Part shown: positions 49,301 through 62,000 of the stretch, piece after piece
Layout of the letters: each line of letters starts with the position of its first letter
Position numbering within the stretch: position 1 is the first letter of the stretch
DNA from: Gavia stellata
Taxonomy: Eukaryota; Chordata; Aves; Gaviiformes; Gaviidae
DNA: 64,000 nt
Assembly: GCF_030936135.1 (NCBI RefSeq)
Contig: NC_082594.1
Location: 122,612,668 to 122,676,667 of the forward strand
Direction: 5' to 3'
Made by a program: the position numbers and the translations under genes
The notes under the pieces: model-generated
The model's input: the letters and a program-made list of their open reading frames with translations, nothing else
Told to the model about the DNA's origin: nothing
The model's database searches: none

Positions 49301-52300
49301 TTGCAACTCAAGAGTGACTTCCTGAGGACATCTGAGCAGCTGGGCAATGCGGTCCAGATGGACGGAAATATTCCTGAGGATTTGCCAAAAAGGGCAACAC
49401 CGCCCGCTTTGCCCAGACCGTCATCTCACACACTTTAACATTATCTACAGCTCCACAAAGCAAGCCCACACCTTAGCATGCTCTGGCCATATTGTTCTGA
49501 AGAGTGAGAAGTTGGTTGTATGAATATGAGTTTACTTATGTCTCTCAACTGTTGGTTTTTTTTTTTAAATTCATTTGTAAAACATGGATCATTCCGAGCT
49601 CTTGCTAAAATTATGACTCGTATTTTACATTTATCTATGCTTGCTCTTCAGGAAAATAATTATCCTCAGGGACTCCTAATCAAAATCTCTCTGTAAGTAG
49701 TACCAAAATGAGGGGTTTAGTTTTCTTTGGTGTGTGTCTGTGCTGAGGGGTTGTTATTTTCATGGATTTCGTTTAGATATTGTTCATAGCACTGTTTTTA
49801 ATATAAAGACTGTTTTCCATCTCAATTGTTTTGCCTGCTGTAGAGTAAATATAGACTGCATATAGATGACCCAGAAAGTGGTGTTGGATTTTAATTCCTG
49901 ATGTCTTGCTTTTAATCTCACAAGTCTAGGCCTCACCCTCAACACTGTTTAAGGAAGAAAATCTGCAGTGCTCTTTGTCCTTGTTACCCAAGCTTGCAGT
50001 AACGATGGGTAAGAGAATACTCACTGGTGTAGAACTCATCTGAAGTTCATCAGCTCTTGCTGAAGCAAGAGCCATGAATTTCATTAAGGCTTGCATTACT
50101 TTTGAAAGGCATGTTAGACGTTCAACTGCACTGTTGCAAAAGATTTTCTAGGAGCTAATGGTCTTTTATACATCCAAATTTGGATTATCTGCACTCTCTT
50201 TCTATTTACCCCAGCCTTGCCTTCCACTTCCTCCAATTATTTTCAAATGTCCAGCAGCAGGAGAAAAGGCAGAGATATTAGAAAGATATTCCGGTCATCA
50301 AGAAACGAGTGACTATTTTTTAATTCATGCCACTTTTATAAAAGTTTTGTGACATGAACTGACAATTTCAGAGATGTTTGTAACCTCGTCTTTTCTCTGG
50401 AAGCGAATTGCATGAAAAACAATACAAATGCTGAGTCTTGTTTGAAACATACAGCAGATTTCCTATGTATTTGGCCTGCCACATTTGGATTCATATGCTC
50501 GTTTCCTATATAAGTATCAGACAAGCAGAATTGTTATGCTTCAAGTGTTCAGTTTCAGAGACACTAGTAACATTCTTGATTACTCCGACTTAAGAATTTC
50601 AAGAGTTTGGTGTGCTCTGAGTATGAACAATCTTAGGACTGCTGCTGTGCTTCAGTTTGCCCAGCTGAATTTCCCTCGCTGCATTTTAAATGCCTTTAAC
50701 CTCGATCTAGCCTCATGGGACTTAAGATTTGTGCATGTCCAAACCCAAGGAGCAAAAATGGGACAAAGGTCCAATCCACACACAAAACTTCCATGCCTAG
50801 AGACCAGGGATACAGGATGCCGGGTGCATTATTGTCTTTCTAAACCTTTAATTTGTGCTGTACTCTCAGCTGTTTCTGGCAAGGTGAAAAGTTCATCTAT
50901 GAAGTATTTGCTGAAGATGGGTGTCCTAGAATCACTTGACTGAGGTCTGACACACGAATTTTAGAAAGATTCTGAAGCGCTACGTTATATTCTGTTTGGT
51001 GAAAATTAGTTTAAAATATCCTTTTTGGAAAAAGGAGAAATTTCTAGAAAACAAGCCTTCTGCTCAGATGAAGGAGAAACATAGCATGCTGGGGTACGCA
51101 GCCTCAACTCTTTATCCAAGAGGGGGCTGGCTGCAGTGTGTTGAATACAGATGAGTCCCTGATTTATGGGATAATATTCATAGTGAAAAGAATACGTGGC
51201 AATAACCAGCTTTTGCAGCAAGTGGTGCTGAGGCAGTGAATAACTATGTAAGTAAGTGAGTGATTTATTGTGAATATATTCCAAGGCTACAAGTATAATT
51301 TCTGCTTAGTGTGGATGACAAGACAATAGAAGATTATACAAACCACAACACCAATAATGAAAAAAAGTAATGTTTTTCTTGCCTCGGCAGACTTGGAAAG
51401 TTCTGTGCTGCTGCCTTCTCAGACTTTCCTTTGGCGTCACTTTGGGGATAGAGATTAGGTGAGTTACTGTTCGAGAGTGGGTTCAAAAAATAACTACTAA
51501 CACTGTTGGCCTGTATGGAGATGGAGGGGTTGTGATCAGACACACATTGTGTCTAAAGGTGTAAGGTGCTTTTTGCAAGGTCTACTTTGATTTCTAGGCT
51601 ATAATCCGTGCTGAAAACTTTGTCAGAATAGGTACTGACACTCTGCTTGCTCTTGCAAGTACCGTGTGCAGAAAGCAGGGAGGATAACAACAGATCAACT
51701 TAAATATATGCTGAGAACAGGAGATTGTCAATGATGATGCATCAATTAAGAGTTTTCAGGGTTTCAGAGGCCAGCAACCATGTATCAAATATGAAGACTA
51801 CTATTTAACTATAAAGGGATTTTAATTTTGTCCCCATTGAACCTGTCTAATCAATTCTAGCTCTAATTTTTAGTCTGAGCTTGTAGAAGAGAAGTTGAGC
51901 ATGAGGAAAAGAAGTGTTGTCCATTTAGAATACGCTGTATCCTATCTTTAAAGCTGAAAAAGTTATCTTAAGTCATAAACTCATCTCAGCACAGGACATG
52001 CTCTATTCTGAGATTCTTGTTAGCTCTCCCCACACTACATAACAGTACAAGAAGAGATACATCACCTTCTCTACCCTCCCTATACCCAAACCACCTCTTC
52101 CAAAAAAACCCAAACCAGTAAATCACAGTTTCATGATTCCACATTCTCACATTCAAAAGGAAAGACAAAAGAAAATGATCCTAGACATTATTACACTAGT
52201 AGCAAAGTGTGGGAGGAGAAGCTCAATGTTATTAGTACTTTTGGTAGAAATTAAAAAGAAGCATAAGCTTTGCAAAAATATTTTTTTCCCTGTATAATAT

Positions 52301-53424
52301 CTGGATGTGGTTCTGTGCTTGGGTAATTTATAGAAATTCTTTATTTGAAAAACTTCCAAAACTTGCTCAGTTATGGCTGGAGTAAAATCCTTATGTATTA
52401 TCCAAAAAAGAGTATTTGCAAGCAGATGGAGAATTCCCTGTTGTACTTTCATATCAGTGAAAACACATTTGTTCACAGTAAAATCCCACTGGTATATTTT
52501 AGATCTCATTTGATCTAATTTTAATGAAAGGTCATAGAAAGAACAACTGAACTTTAAGATTGCTTCTATACCTGTACTGACTTGTGCATGTTATGCATAA
52601 CTACCTTAATCTTCCCTGTTAAGAAGCAGCTGTAAGGAACCCTTCAGAGAGCAAGCCTGCCCTCAGTTCTCCCTGGAGACAACTGTATGGGGGTAAGGCC
52701 AAATGGCATACAGTCATGGCCATCTTTAAAAGGATGGAGAAACATGGTTACTTTCTGAGGTCATCCAGTTTATTTTCTGAAGTGAGCCTGTGTGATAATA
52801 AAGAAACTTAAAAGCAAACAGGACTCACTGGCCAATACTGTTCTATGCCTAGGATGGCTAAAACGTACTGATTTGGACGATAGCGTCTAGTTTTTCAGCA
52901 ACACAAGGTCTATCTTTACCAATTTTACTTCAGAGATCTCAAAGTATATATGAACAAGTGAATTAAGGATCTCTCTTCTCCCTGAGATGGTTTAGACTTA
53001 CTTATTCTGTAATTTATTCCATTTTTAAAGCAAACGAGCTACCCAACTTCTACATGAAGACAGTTTCTTCTAGTACCAGTAAAGCCACACAGAGGTTAAC
53101 ATCCCACAATTAAGTAGCAGGTACTATATTTAAATGCAAGAATCAGCACAGACTTGGCTGTCAGGAAACAGAATCTCATTACAGGTGATGATCTACAGAA
53201 AGTCTTAGAGTCCCACCTCCAGGAGATGTGTCCTGTTATGCATTAACACAAGCTGATCAGAGGTACCAGGTTTGCTTTCTCTATTAAATGTACCTACTGT
53301 AACAACTCTTCCCCACTCAGACTACTGGAATGCTGCAGGAAGGAAAACAGGTAAACATACATTTCTGCTTATGATTATTTTATTTTTTTTTCAATTTAGT
53401 ATCAAGTTTTCCATAAATTCTTAC
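46351..53424 (-). other. ALCAM intron (7.1 kb)
   Basis: Intron between the transmembrane exon and the tail exon. It contains a GC-rich patch at about 47460-47700, a T/A inverted run at about 48174-48203, and the longest ORF of the window (50485-50943, + strand, 152 codons). That ORF shows no domain, start context or codon bias and is taken as chance. No transposon or RNA gene was recognised. Confidence 0.65.
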
Positions 53425-53542
53425 TTTGATTTCTTCACATAGAGCCAGTAGACAACACCTGCAACCAGAGCAGCCAGCAGAAGACCGACTACAATCCCCA
53501 CTATTAGCTTTGCCTGGTCATTAACCTTTTCGCTATTGTCAT
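53425..53542 (-). CDS. ALCAM: ALCAM transmembrane exon
   Basis: This 118-nt exon has acceptor TTGCTTCAG (RC of 53543-53551) and donor GTAAGA (RC of 53419-53424). It encodes (D)[18 protein letters not shown], then [20 protein letters not shown] and two bases of Lys. The hydrophobic run from LIVG to YWLY, about 23 residues, is the membrane helix. The basic KKSK just inside is the membrane-proximal motif that links ALCAM to ERM proteins in mammals (family knowledge). It includes small-residue motifs (GIVVG and ALVAG) typical of this helix. It is almost identical to the human helix, with Val for Met before KKSK. Confidence 0.96.
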
Positions 53543-53847
53543 CTGAAGCAAAGAAGAAAAGTTAATGAGGTAACCTATGATAAAGTCAAACATTACACCA
53601 TTTCGAAAGAATTTCCATCAGAAACAAGAGAAGGGGTCAGAAAGTAAAAATTTAAAAAAAAGGAGGCATTGCTCTTAAAAACACATTTAAAGCTTCAAGA
53701 AAGCCACATTCGTAGTCAATCATGGCACTAGCTATTTCAAATAAAGTCCAACTTTGAGGGACTGTGGAAGTTTTTCAGTGACACTACACAGATCTTGAAC
53801 TGAGACAATCAACAGAATGGGTTAAGGAGATAGAAAACCATACATAC

Positions 53848-53886
53848 CATTTCTATCCTCTGGCTCATCATATTCTGGAATACTTA
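53848..53886 (-). CDS. ALCAM: ALCAM 39-nt cassette exon (stalk)
   Basis: A 39-nt exon, phase 1 at both ends, with acceptor CATTTCAG and donor GTATGT. It contributes ISIPEYDEPEDRN, the acidic membrane-proximal stalk. Its length is a multiple of three, and skipping it would join Ala straight to Asn-Asp without changing frame. In human ALCAM the equivalent exon 13 is alternatively spliced (isoform 2 lacks 13 stalk residues, which are relevant to shedding). The same choice is therefore likely here, but this is inferred. The reading frame on both sides closes exactly. Confidence 0.92.
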
Positions 53887-54625
53887 CTGAAATGAAAAAT
53901 GTTAAAATTAAATTAAAGACAAAATGTGTTATACCTGAAACATCACCTTTCATCACCTATTTACAGCCATAACAGACACACTGAAACTTAATACAGTGTT
54001 TGCCGAACAAGGTAATCAATCTTATCTTTGAGCAGAAGTCTTTCCTTTGTAAATATAATATATCCAACTGAAGAATCTTTTTCAAAACCTTTAATATTAA
54101 TCTCAGAAATATTCCTGACTATTTCTGTGCTACCCTTCCACAAACTGTAGCTTCTCACCACCTTTCATCACTGAAAAGTGACATTTGATTAAAGCCCAGT
54201 ATGCCTGATTTCTGTTCCGAATCAAGTCATACCGGTAATAATAAACTGGAATTTGGGGACTAAAAGGTGATCATAATTTAGTAATAAATAAAGACTTTCA
54301 TCTTCGTAAATAATGTATTATTTTGCAATATTTGTGTAATATTATGTTGTAATATTATTTAAAAAAGTAAATAATATATTGCATACACAAGATAGCTTTC
54401 TGGATGAAGTCATTTAGTCTTCATGACTTTCTTGGCTAGCTATCAATAAAAAATTTTATGTACTACCCATTCAGACTAGGTTTACAATTGCTTGACTTAA
54501 GACAAAAAGGTTAAATATCTTAGCATCAGCATTACTATACAGACCTACTCTTCATAAGAGTGTGAAGTGTGGGTACTTTATGGGAAACTACAGCTTTAAG
54601 GAAATACTCTTTAGAAGACACTCAC

Positions 54626-54758
54626 TAGCAGAGACATTCAGGGAGGTCACAGTCCTTTCTAGCTGATTTTCTGCAATGCAAGTTAAAGTCACATTTTCCT
54701 CAGGAGCAATTACAATTTTGCTGGAAAATTTTCCATTAACATATTTGGTCTCCTCTGT
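54626..54758 (-). CDS. ALCAM: ALCAM coding exon, second half of Ig domain 5
   Basis: This 133-nt exon has acceptor ACCTTTTCAG (RC of 54759-54768) and donor GTGAGT (RC of 54620-54625). It enters in phase 0 and leaves one base. It encodes TEETKYVNGKFSSKIVIAPE and ENVTLTCIAENQLERTVTSL then NVSA. The TLTCIAEN stretch is the F strand with the second disulfide Cys of the fifth Ig domain. ENVT and LNVS are N-glycosylation sequons. TEE completes the NKT sequon begun in the upstream exon. A longer reverse frame at 54588-54818 simply extends into both introns. Confidence 0.95.
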
Positions 54759-56215
54759 CTGAAAAGGTAAATAATGAAGATTAGTATCCTTAAAAAATGC
54801 AAAGAACAATACATGCATTACATGTATTACACATTGAAAATGTTCAGAGTGAAATAACTTTCAATTAATATTTCAGTTTTCCAAACAAAACCAATAGAAA
54901 TAATGCATTATTTTCTTAAATGGTAATGTGAATATTTGCAAGAAAACACTTTGGCCAAGATATCCAGTTATAGCTACATTGTGTATAGTGTGCACTGTAA
55001 GACCACTGATAAAGAGGCATTTTTGAGAAAGTTCACCACATTCTGTATTTGCTTTCGTTTCTTTCGACTATTTAAAAAATATTTCAAGTGACAAAATTCT
55101 TAAAGAAAACCCAAACTTCTAAGTTCTCATTTCTTTCCATCTTGCTGTTTTTCATTTATGTCTTTATAAGGAAAATAATCACTGTAAGTTTTCCACTTTC
55201 TGGCATTCCAAGTTGTTTCCACACTAAGTGTTATTTTGCCAAGCTACATGTATTTAGTAGTACCTGCAGTATCTGTACTGTAATAGGGAGCGAAGTTGTT
55301 CCTTGAATTTGCTGTATATCATACTTAGATTAATACAATGTCCAGAGAAAATTATTTTCAATCATTTGTATAGCTTCAAGACAATTCCTGCCCTATAACT
55401 TCAAGTAAATGTACAATTTTGACAGCTGTACACAATTTCTGTAGGATTAAAGCAAAACCTAATAGAGTAATGAAATCTACAGGAGCAATGAGCATTGGAC
55501 TTCCAGTCTCTGACTGCTTTTATAGATGTCTCATTTTTCCTGCTAAGGCAAAATGTGGCAATGCTTTGCATGGGATTTGGTAATCAATATGAAAATACTT
55601 CAGTTTGCTCATTTTCCAGGTATTCTTCCTGCTGCGTATGGGTACTCCTCATTTCTCTCCCAGGATGACTGCATTATGGTTCTGTTTCCAGTAAGTATAA
55701 CCATACAAAAACAACTATAAAAATTAAGATAAAAACTGCAAAGCCCATAAGGAACTATATTGACTGTATTTTCTGATTTGTACTTGCTACATTTCGTTAC
55801 ATTTCACCCAGTTAATGCCTACATGAAGTACCCATTTGCTTTCTAATGTAAGTTCTATAGTTCCATTATTATTTGTAAATTCTTTATGTAATGGCAAAAT
55901 CATGACATTACCCAAATAAAATGACTAAGTGCCCTCACTTAAAAATGCTTATTTCATTTGTAACATTTTCTTTTTCCTTCCAGCTTTGGCTTGTAGCCAG
56001 CAGATCTTCGGTGCCATCACCTGCTCTATTCAAAAGACCTTTATCATCAGAAATCATCCATGTAGGTATCACATCGCTACAGCTACCACTTAACCTTCTT
56101 TTAGATAAATGAAATAGTTTCTTCAATCTCACTACCTGGAAAATGTTCCTTGATTTTAAATCACATCTCCTTTGCACTATCTTTTGGTGAATAAAATAAT
56201 AAGAAAGATACTTGC

Positions 56216-56349
56216 TTTATTTATGATGCTTCCACTACCAGTAACTGTCCATTGCACTGCTGGTTTGGGGAAACCTTCCACATGGCAGACAATTGTTTTA
56301 GACATTTTATTTGTGTTGGTTTTCTTTGTCATTTTGATTTGAGGTTTTC
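56216..56349 (-). CDS. ALCAM: ALCAM coding exon, first half of Ig domain 5 (GC donor)
   Basis: This 134-nt exon has acceptor TTCTTGTAG (RC of 56350-56358). It encodes (G)KPQIKMTKKTNTNKMSKT, then IVCHVEGFPKPAVQWTVTGS and GSIINK. VCHVEG carries the B-strand Cys, and VQWTV the core Trp of Ig domain 5. The only end that keeps the frame with TEET of the next exon is before GCAAGT (RC of 56210-56215). That makes this a GC-AG intron with otherwise ideal donor context; a GT donor 4 nt further would shift the frame. Confidence 0.95.
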
Positions 56350-56424
56350 CTACAAGAATAATATTATAGTTAACCATTTTGTTTGAAAAGGACAACTAAT
56401 AATCATAGCTATCTGCTCCCTTAC

Positions 56425-56560
56425 CTTCCACAATAAGTTTAAGTGTCTTTCTTTTCTTCAACCCTTCAACCTCCTGTAAAGTAGTTTCACAAATGTAGTT
56501 TCCAGCGTCTTGATACTGAAGACTTGAAAACGATGGACTTGTTTGCATTCTGGTATTGTC
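56425..56560 (-). CDS. ALCAM: ALCAM coding exon, second half of Ig domain 4
   Basis: This 136-nt exon has acceptor TTTATCAG (RC of 56561-56568) and donor GTAAGG (RC of 56419-56424). It starts in phase 0 and leaves one base. It encodes DNTRMQTSPSFSSLQYQDAG, NYICETTLQEVEGLKKRKTL and KLIVE. The YQDAGNYICE stretch is the classic F strand of an Ig domain (DxGxYxC). The intron to the next exon is only 75 bp (56350-56424), near the lower size limit for vertebrate introns. The match to the human DNIRLRSSPSFSSLHYQDAG segment is close. Confidence 0.95.
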
Positions 56561-57426
56561 CTGATAAAGCAAGGAGTTAATCTCTGAATTCTAACACAGA
56601 ATACATTAATCTCTAAATTACAAATGTGACTACTATCAAAAGAGTTAGTCACATGCTTTGTTAGATTAGAGCCTCACTCTTAAAGTGTTCCCCCATTAAT
56701 AACTACATTTGAATAGCTGACAGCAACATAACAGCATGAAAAGTGGAAACTACTGGAGGTTTATAAAAGCGCCTCCCTTCTTCTTGAAGAACTTTACTTT
56801 CAAAGCAAGGGCATAGATGGGATCAATTGTTAGTTCTGAGCTTTTCTAGTGGGCTAGACAAAAACATGAGTGGTACAAGCTATTTGAGACACAGACAACT
56901 ATCCTCTAGAAACCAGGCTTACGAGATCAACGTATGCTACTAAACAACCATCAGGTATCATTATTTTTAGTTTCCAGCAGTCTAGGTTTAATTTAAACCC
57001 ACCATCTATGATAGCTAACATCCGATCTCTCAACCTGCCTTGCCCTTTTATTATGCTTGTTGGAACCAAGGCCAAGCTTGCCTCTGAGAAAACGATTAAT
57101 GAATCCAAATTCCTCCAAATGGGCTTTCCTTCTTAGAGGGATCTGATTCTCAAAGGGCCTCGTATAAACCATTTCAAAAAAGTTACATTTGTTTTACAGA
57201 AGGCATTACTCCTCTCCGTTTGAAAGCTGAGCCAGTAATTACAATAACTGAATTTCAATCATCAACTTGAGTCAGTAGCTCTCATTTTAGTGATATGTTT
57301 TAGACTCATTTTAACAATGTTCTTTAAAAAGCCCAATGAATGACTTCCTTCCAAAACACTGAAGTAGCAGCAGTAGTATGACGAGGTGAACACTCAGATG
57401 AAGTGTAAAGTAGATGAATTACTGAC

Positions 57427-57539
57427 CTTTATCCAAAACACAGTTGCATTTCTGCTAGAAGAAATCGTGCATGACACAGGCAGGGCCTCTCCAATCTGTT
57501 TTGTGACTTCTCCGCTAGGAATAAGCTGCAAATCCAAAT
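57427..57539 (-). CDS. ALCAM: ALCAM coding exon, first half of Ig domain 4
   Basis: This 113-nt exon has acceptor TCTATCTCAG (RC of 57540-57549) and donor GTCAGT (RC of 57421-57426). Two bases complete the Tyr begun upstream. The frame then reads LDLQLIPSGEVTKQIGEALP and VSCTISSSRNATVFWIK, ending in phase 0. PVSCTIS is the B strand with its Cys, VFWIK the C strand with the core Trp, and RNAT an N-glycosylation site. The overlapping + strand frame at 57386-57625 is a shadow of this exon. Confidence 0.95.
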
Positions 57540-59015
57540 CTGAGATAGAAAGAACATTTGTCAAAAGTTCATCTCAGAATGCCCGGCCCATTTCAAAGGC
57601 TTACCACGAAGGAAAATGTGACTAATTGCACTCATTAAATTCAAGATTTCAGTTCTTCAATAAAATCTAAATCAATTTTACATGTAAGGGAGAAGAGAGA
57701 ATTATTCTAAAATAGGCACTGCAGAGCATTCACATTTTTACTGTAATTACAGGCTAAAAGGAAAAGCAAAACCTCACTAATCACTAGACAAATGGATACA
57801 TCTTTTTTCACCTTGTACTGCTGAAAGAATGACAAAGGAGATACAAGAAGCTGAAGGAGTGCTTCACGTAGCAGTATGTGCGTCTTGAAAGGGGAAGCAC
57901 AGACTGCTGTGAGGGCAGCTTGCTATGGGGCAGGTAGAAATGTATCTTCAGGGGAGGACTCGTGCAGGTGGGGACAGATTAACCTAAACAGTAAGTGTGG
58001 AGAAGAGGATAGGAGGACAAGGGGTAACTTTTTCGAATCTGATAAAACAAGTTGATTTTTATCCTCAGCATCTGGAGAGGATGAGGATGGGCAATACAGG
58101 GTGTGTGAGACATGATACTGACTGAAGGGGAGAAGGGTCTGAATTACAGGGTTGGGGAGCTACACATGAGGCTCTTTGATTTATTTGTTTTCATTTGTAA
58201 CTTAAAAAGCCATTTTTGTGTAACTCAGAGTCCAAGCTCTGCCTGACCTGTTTTGGCTCCAGGGAAATCGCAGAGTCAGTGATAGCTGTGTTTGACACAA
58301 GGCAGGGTAAGAGCCAGTAACAGAAAGGTCAGGAAACAGTGCTCTAGATTTTTCCTAGTATATGGATTTGGCGGGCTAGTGATTTCTTTCTCCAAAAAAA
58401 AATCCTATACTGAAAGAAAAGCAGAGTTTGCCAAGCTAAACCTCTATTTTGTTCCCCTTCTCACAGTGCCTTGCTTGTAAGCCAAGTTGCCTGGTTGAAT
58501 GACTATCACAGATGCACACACACACCCAGAGACTTAAATAGCAAGCCCGCACGATTTCATCACGAATATAATACTTGCTGGAAAAGGACTGAAAAACATC
58601 CTTTTGGCTTTTAAGCAGAGTTTAAAAAAAGCTTAAGGCAAAATCACAGTTGGTAGGGGAAAGCGAAAATAGTGAGCTTTCCGTAACAAAACAGTGAACT
58701 TAGCTACTGGCTTCATTCAGTGGTTGCCCTGGGAACACCATTATAATTAAAGGCAGAACTTCAGGGAACAACTAGGGTCCATCCTGCACTATTAGTCTGC
58801 GTTATTATCTGTGTTGCGAGTCTAATGCCTAGTCCGAGAGGTCACAAGAACTGTACTTTCATCTGTGCATGAGTAAAGCAAGGATCTTACTGAAGAGATA
58901 AAATGACATTTTGTTTCTGTATTCCTATGGGGATTTCTCCCCCTGCCTCCACAAACCAGTGAACGCAACCCAACTAACAAGGTACTCCAGATCTTACAAT
59001 TACTTCCACAAGGGG

Positions 59016-59033
59016 AAAAAAAAAAAAAAAAAA
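59016..59033. repeat. A18 homopolymer
   Basis: Eighteen consecutive A after GGGG in an ALCAM intron. No retrocopy body is visible upstream. Confidence 0.9.
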
Positions 59034-62000
59034 GACAAGACGCAGCCCCTGGGCATTGGTATATGGATTCGGGTGGTGCATGGGATGTGTTTCTTCTTGC
59101 TCTGTTATTCTTGAGCACATACTACCAAGACAGAGGGATGGCTGAAGAAAAAGCTATGATTTTTTTTTTTTTCCCCCTCAGGGTGACTTCCCTTCAACAT
59201 TCACTTAAACCTTTTGTTCTTTGAAGCAAGACAGCACCTTGAACCCAAGAGATCACCGAAGACCATACAGGGAGGGATTCCTCTCACATACACCATAGGA
59301 AGCAGAAACTTGTTAAATTTTTGGCCTTCATCTTGGGCAAGACTGACACTGAGCCCAGAGCAATCCTTCAACCCAGTCTTCCTCCAGGGCAGCATGTCTT
59401 CCCTTCCCCCCCCACCTTTTTGCAGTATAACTGAGACTACACTCCCTCTCACACAGTGGTCTTGGTTGCTATAGAAGTTCAGGAAAATTTACAGTGTGCT
59501 AGATGAACTGCATAGCTCAGAGCAGTATTAGTAAGGTGATTTATCAGGCAAGTACAGAATTAAGCTACTGTTTAACGTAGGATCCCCTCTAGGAACTCTA
59601 CGTAGAACCATTTGATTTGGATTAATATTCTGCCAGTTTATCTGTAGGGTCCACAAAGAAATGAGATGTAGATACTTTTACCTCTCAACTTGTACGGTCC
59701 AATAGTAAACAACCTCTTCTTGGTACAGAAGAATGAGAAGAAAGTATTTCTTGCATACAGAAGACTGTCAAAATTAATTTTCCTTGCCATTGAAAGAAAA
59801 ACTTTGTTGCAAGAATTTTTCATACATTTCCCATTTGGCTTTGAAATGTTCTTCGTAAACAAACTTCTCATCAGGCACCATTTTCAATATATGCTAGCTC
59901 TTAATGTGGTCTCACTTGAAGTCTTGGATTGATGTCAGTGCTGTCTTTGCATACCAAGTAGCACAGGGAAGCAGCAAAGACTGCATTCTGAATGGATTGC
60001 CACATCATGTGTGAGAGGTATGGAATTAATGTGGGGAAGACTGGAGCAAACATTTCAGTTTTGAAACTCCATTGCACGCATAGGCATTTAAAGGAGGCCT
60101 TCGATGGAATACTGTGCTACGACTGGGAAAACTATGCACATCACTTGCCTGTAGTCTGAACTCCCCGAATATACCAGCAGACAACCAGAGACTTCTAGTA
60201 TACTGAGAATAGATTTTTTCCATGCAACATTCGAAAGGTGATTTCCCCTGTGTTTTCAATGTGTCAGTAGCACAAGAAAAGGCTATTAAAAAAATACCTA
60301 CAGAGAAATACAAATGCTAAATTTCTAAAACCTTTAATTTACTGTAAGGTTTGCAAACCTATTTCCCCAGAAAACACATTTTAGCAGAGAGTAAAGCATC
60401 ACTAAGAGGAAGTTCCACAGCCCTACTCCATACCGGGTTGTACGTGCAGAAACGATTGTAGCAAGAGATAAAGAAAAGGGACTGTGGATTGAAACAGTCA
60501 CCTGCTTCTTCACAGCTGAGGGAAGGTGCACCCATCTTCTACTGCTAGATGCTTTCCTTGCCTCGCACAGGGTGTGCTTCTATAGCAGTTTAAGTGGTTA
60601 TAAACAGGTTCTGCCATGGCCCCCTCCCTTTTCCTTCCTGGCCTCTGCCAGTTTTGCTCATCTGGTCCTGGGCAAACTCATTCATGGCACAGAGATGGCA
60701 GAAAATTAACAACCTGGTGTAAAAAAACCAAACCCACAACATAAATCCTGTTCTGTTGCTCCCCTGCTGAGGGACAAATCATGCCGACCACAAGCGCACA
60801 GCTCTGCCAGACTTTAAACTGGGACCTTGCTGCCCAGATCCTGCCCAGGCTGTCCAGTTTGTCCCTTATGTTCTGTGGGGAATGACGAGACTCTTCTTTT
60901 CTCTCCTCCTCAAAACTTGCTTTATAAAGGTAATATTTCCCTAAACAATATGGGTAACTCAGATGCTTTAATGTCAATTTTCAGCTTTCTATGAATCTCA
61001 TAATTTACATTCATCTTGGAAAAAAAGAGCTTGGTATTGAGCAGGAGTATTTTGCTACAAAAATATTTAAGGGCTCTAATGTGATAATGTGTTTTCATAC
61101 CAGCAAGAAGCTGTCCCTACCTAGACACTGGAAGGAACCAGTATAATTATAATGCTTAATAAATCTGTTTGGGAAAAAGCACTACAGTTGAAATGTAACA
61201 AATTACTATAAATAGATTCACAGATTTAAACTAAAATTATTATGTTGCCTGTTTTTTTGTTGTGTGTTTTTTTTTTTTTTAAAGTGAAAATCAAAATATC
61301 TAAAGTGCCAAGATCGATGTGAGGAAACAAAAAGCCCTGACTCAGAATGAAGGCTTTTTCAGTCTAACAGCATAGACAGGAGTATTCATCCATATGTGAA
61401 AAGGAATGCAATAAAGCAAAAGAGGGAGAAGTAGGATTTGATAGGTGTTAAATAAGTAGTATTTGAGGGATAAAAAAACATCATGGAGGCATAAAAACTA
61501 TCTGAAAATCTAGCACCAAAAATAAATAAGTACACTAGAAGGAGAAAGCACTAAAAATTAGTGAGTTATGTTGGAAAATTAATATGAAGTAAGCAATTGA
61601 AAGATGAAGGAGGATAATAGAAAGCATCTACAAGTTTTATGACTTTTTCAGAGGAGTTCTCACAAAAAAACATGCTGCAGAAATGCTTTAGACCAGCATA
61701 AGGCAATACACCGAAGTAGCTTAAAGACAGGGCATGGTCTGGGCATTCAGGAATTACAGATCTACTCCAGGCCACTGCACCTCACTTAAGCAAAGGTTTT
61801 ACTGCAGATAGAGGTGTTTAAGAATAATGAAGCAAACCAAAACGAACCCTAAGTGAAGCGAGGTAGCAGGGTACTAGATTGTACCTATGAGTTCTGAGTA
61901 GCTGCACTAGCTGCCAACACTGGAAAGACTTCTGTCAAGAAAACACATGCTTCTCTGGTGTAGTAAAGCTCTTCTGACATGCAGACAAAATAGCAGAGAA

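Noticed and set aside
50485..50943. Longest ORF in the window (152 codons, + strand, within an ALCAM intron)
   Set aside because: There are no recognisable domain or motif, no start context, mixed codon use and no flanking splice sites. The length is reachable by chance in 64 kb of six frames.
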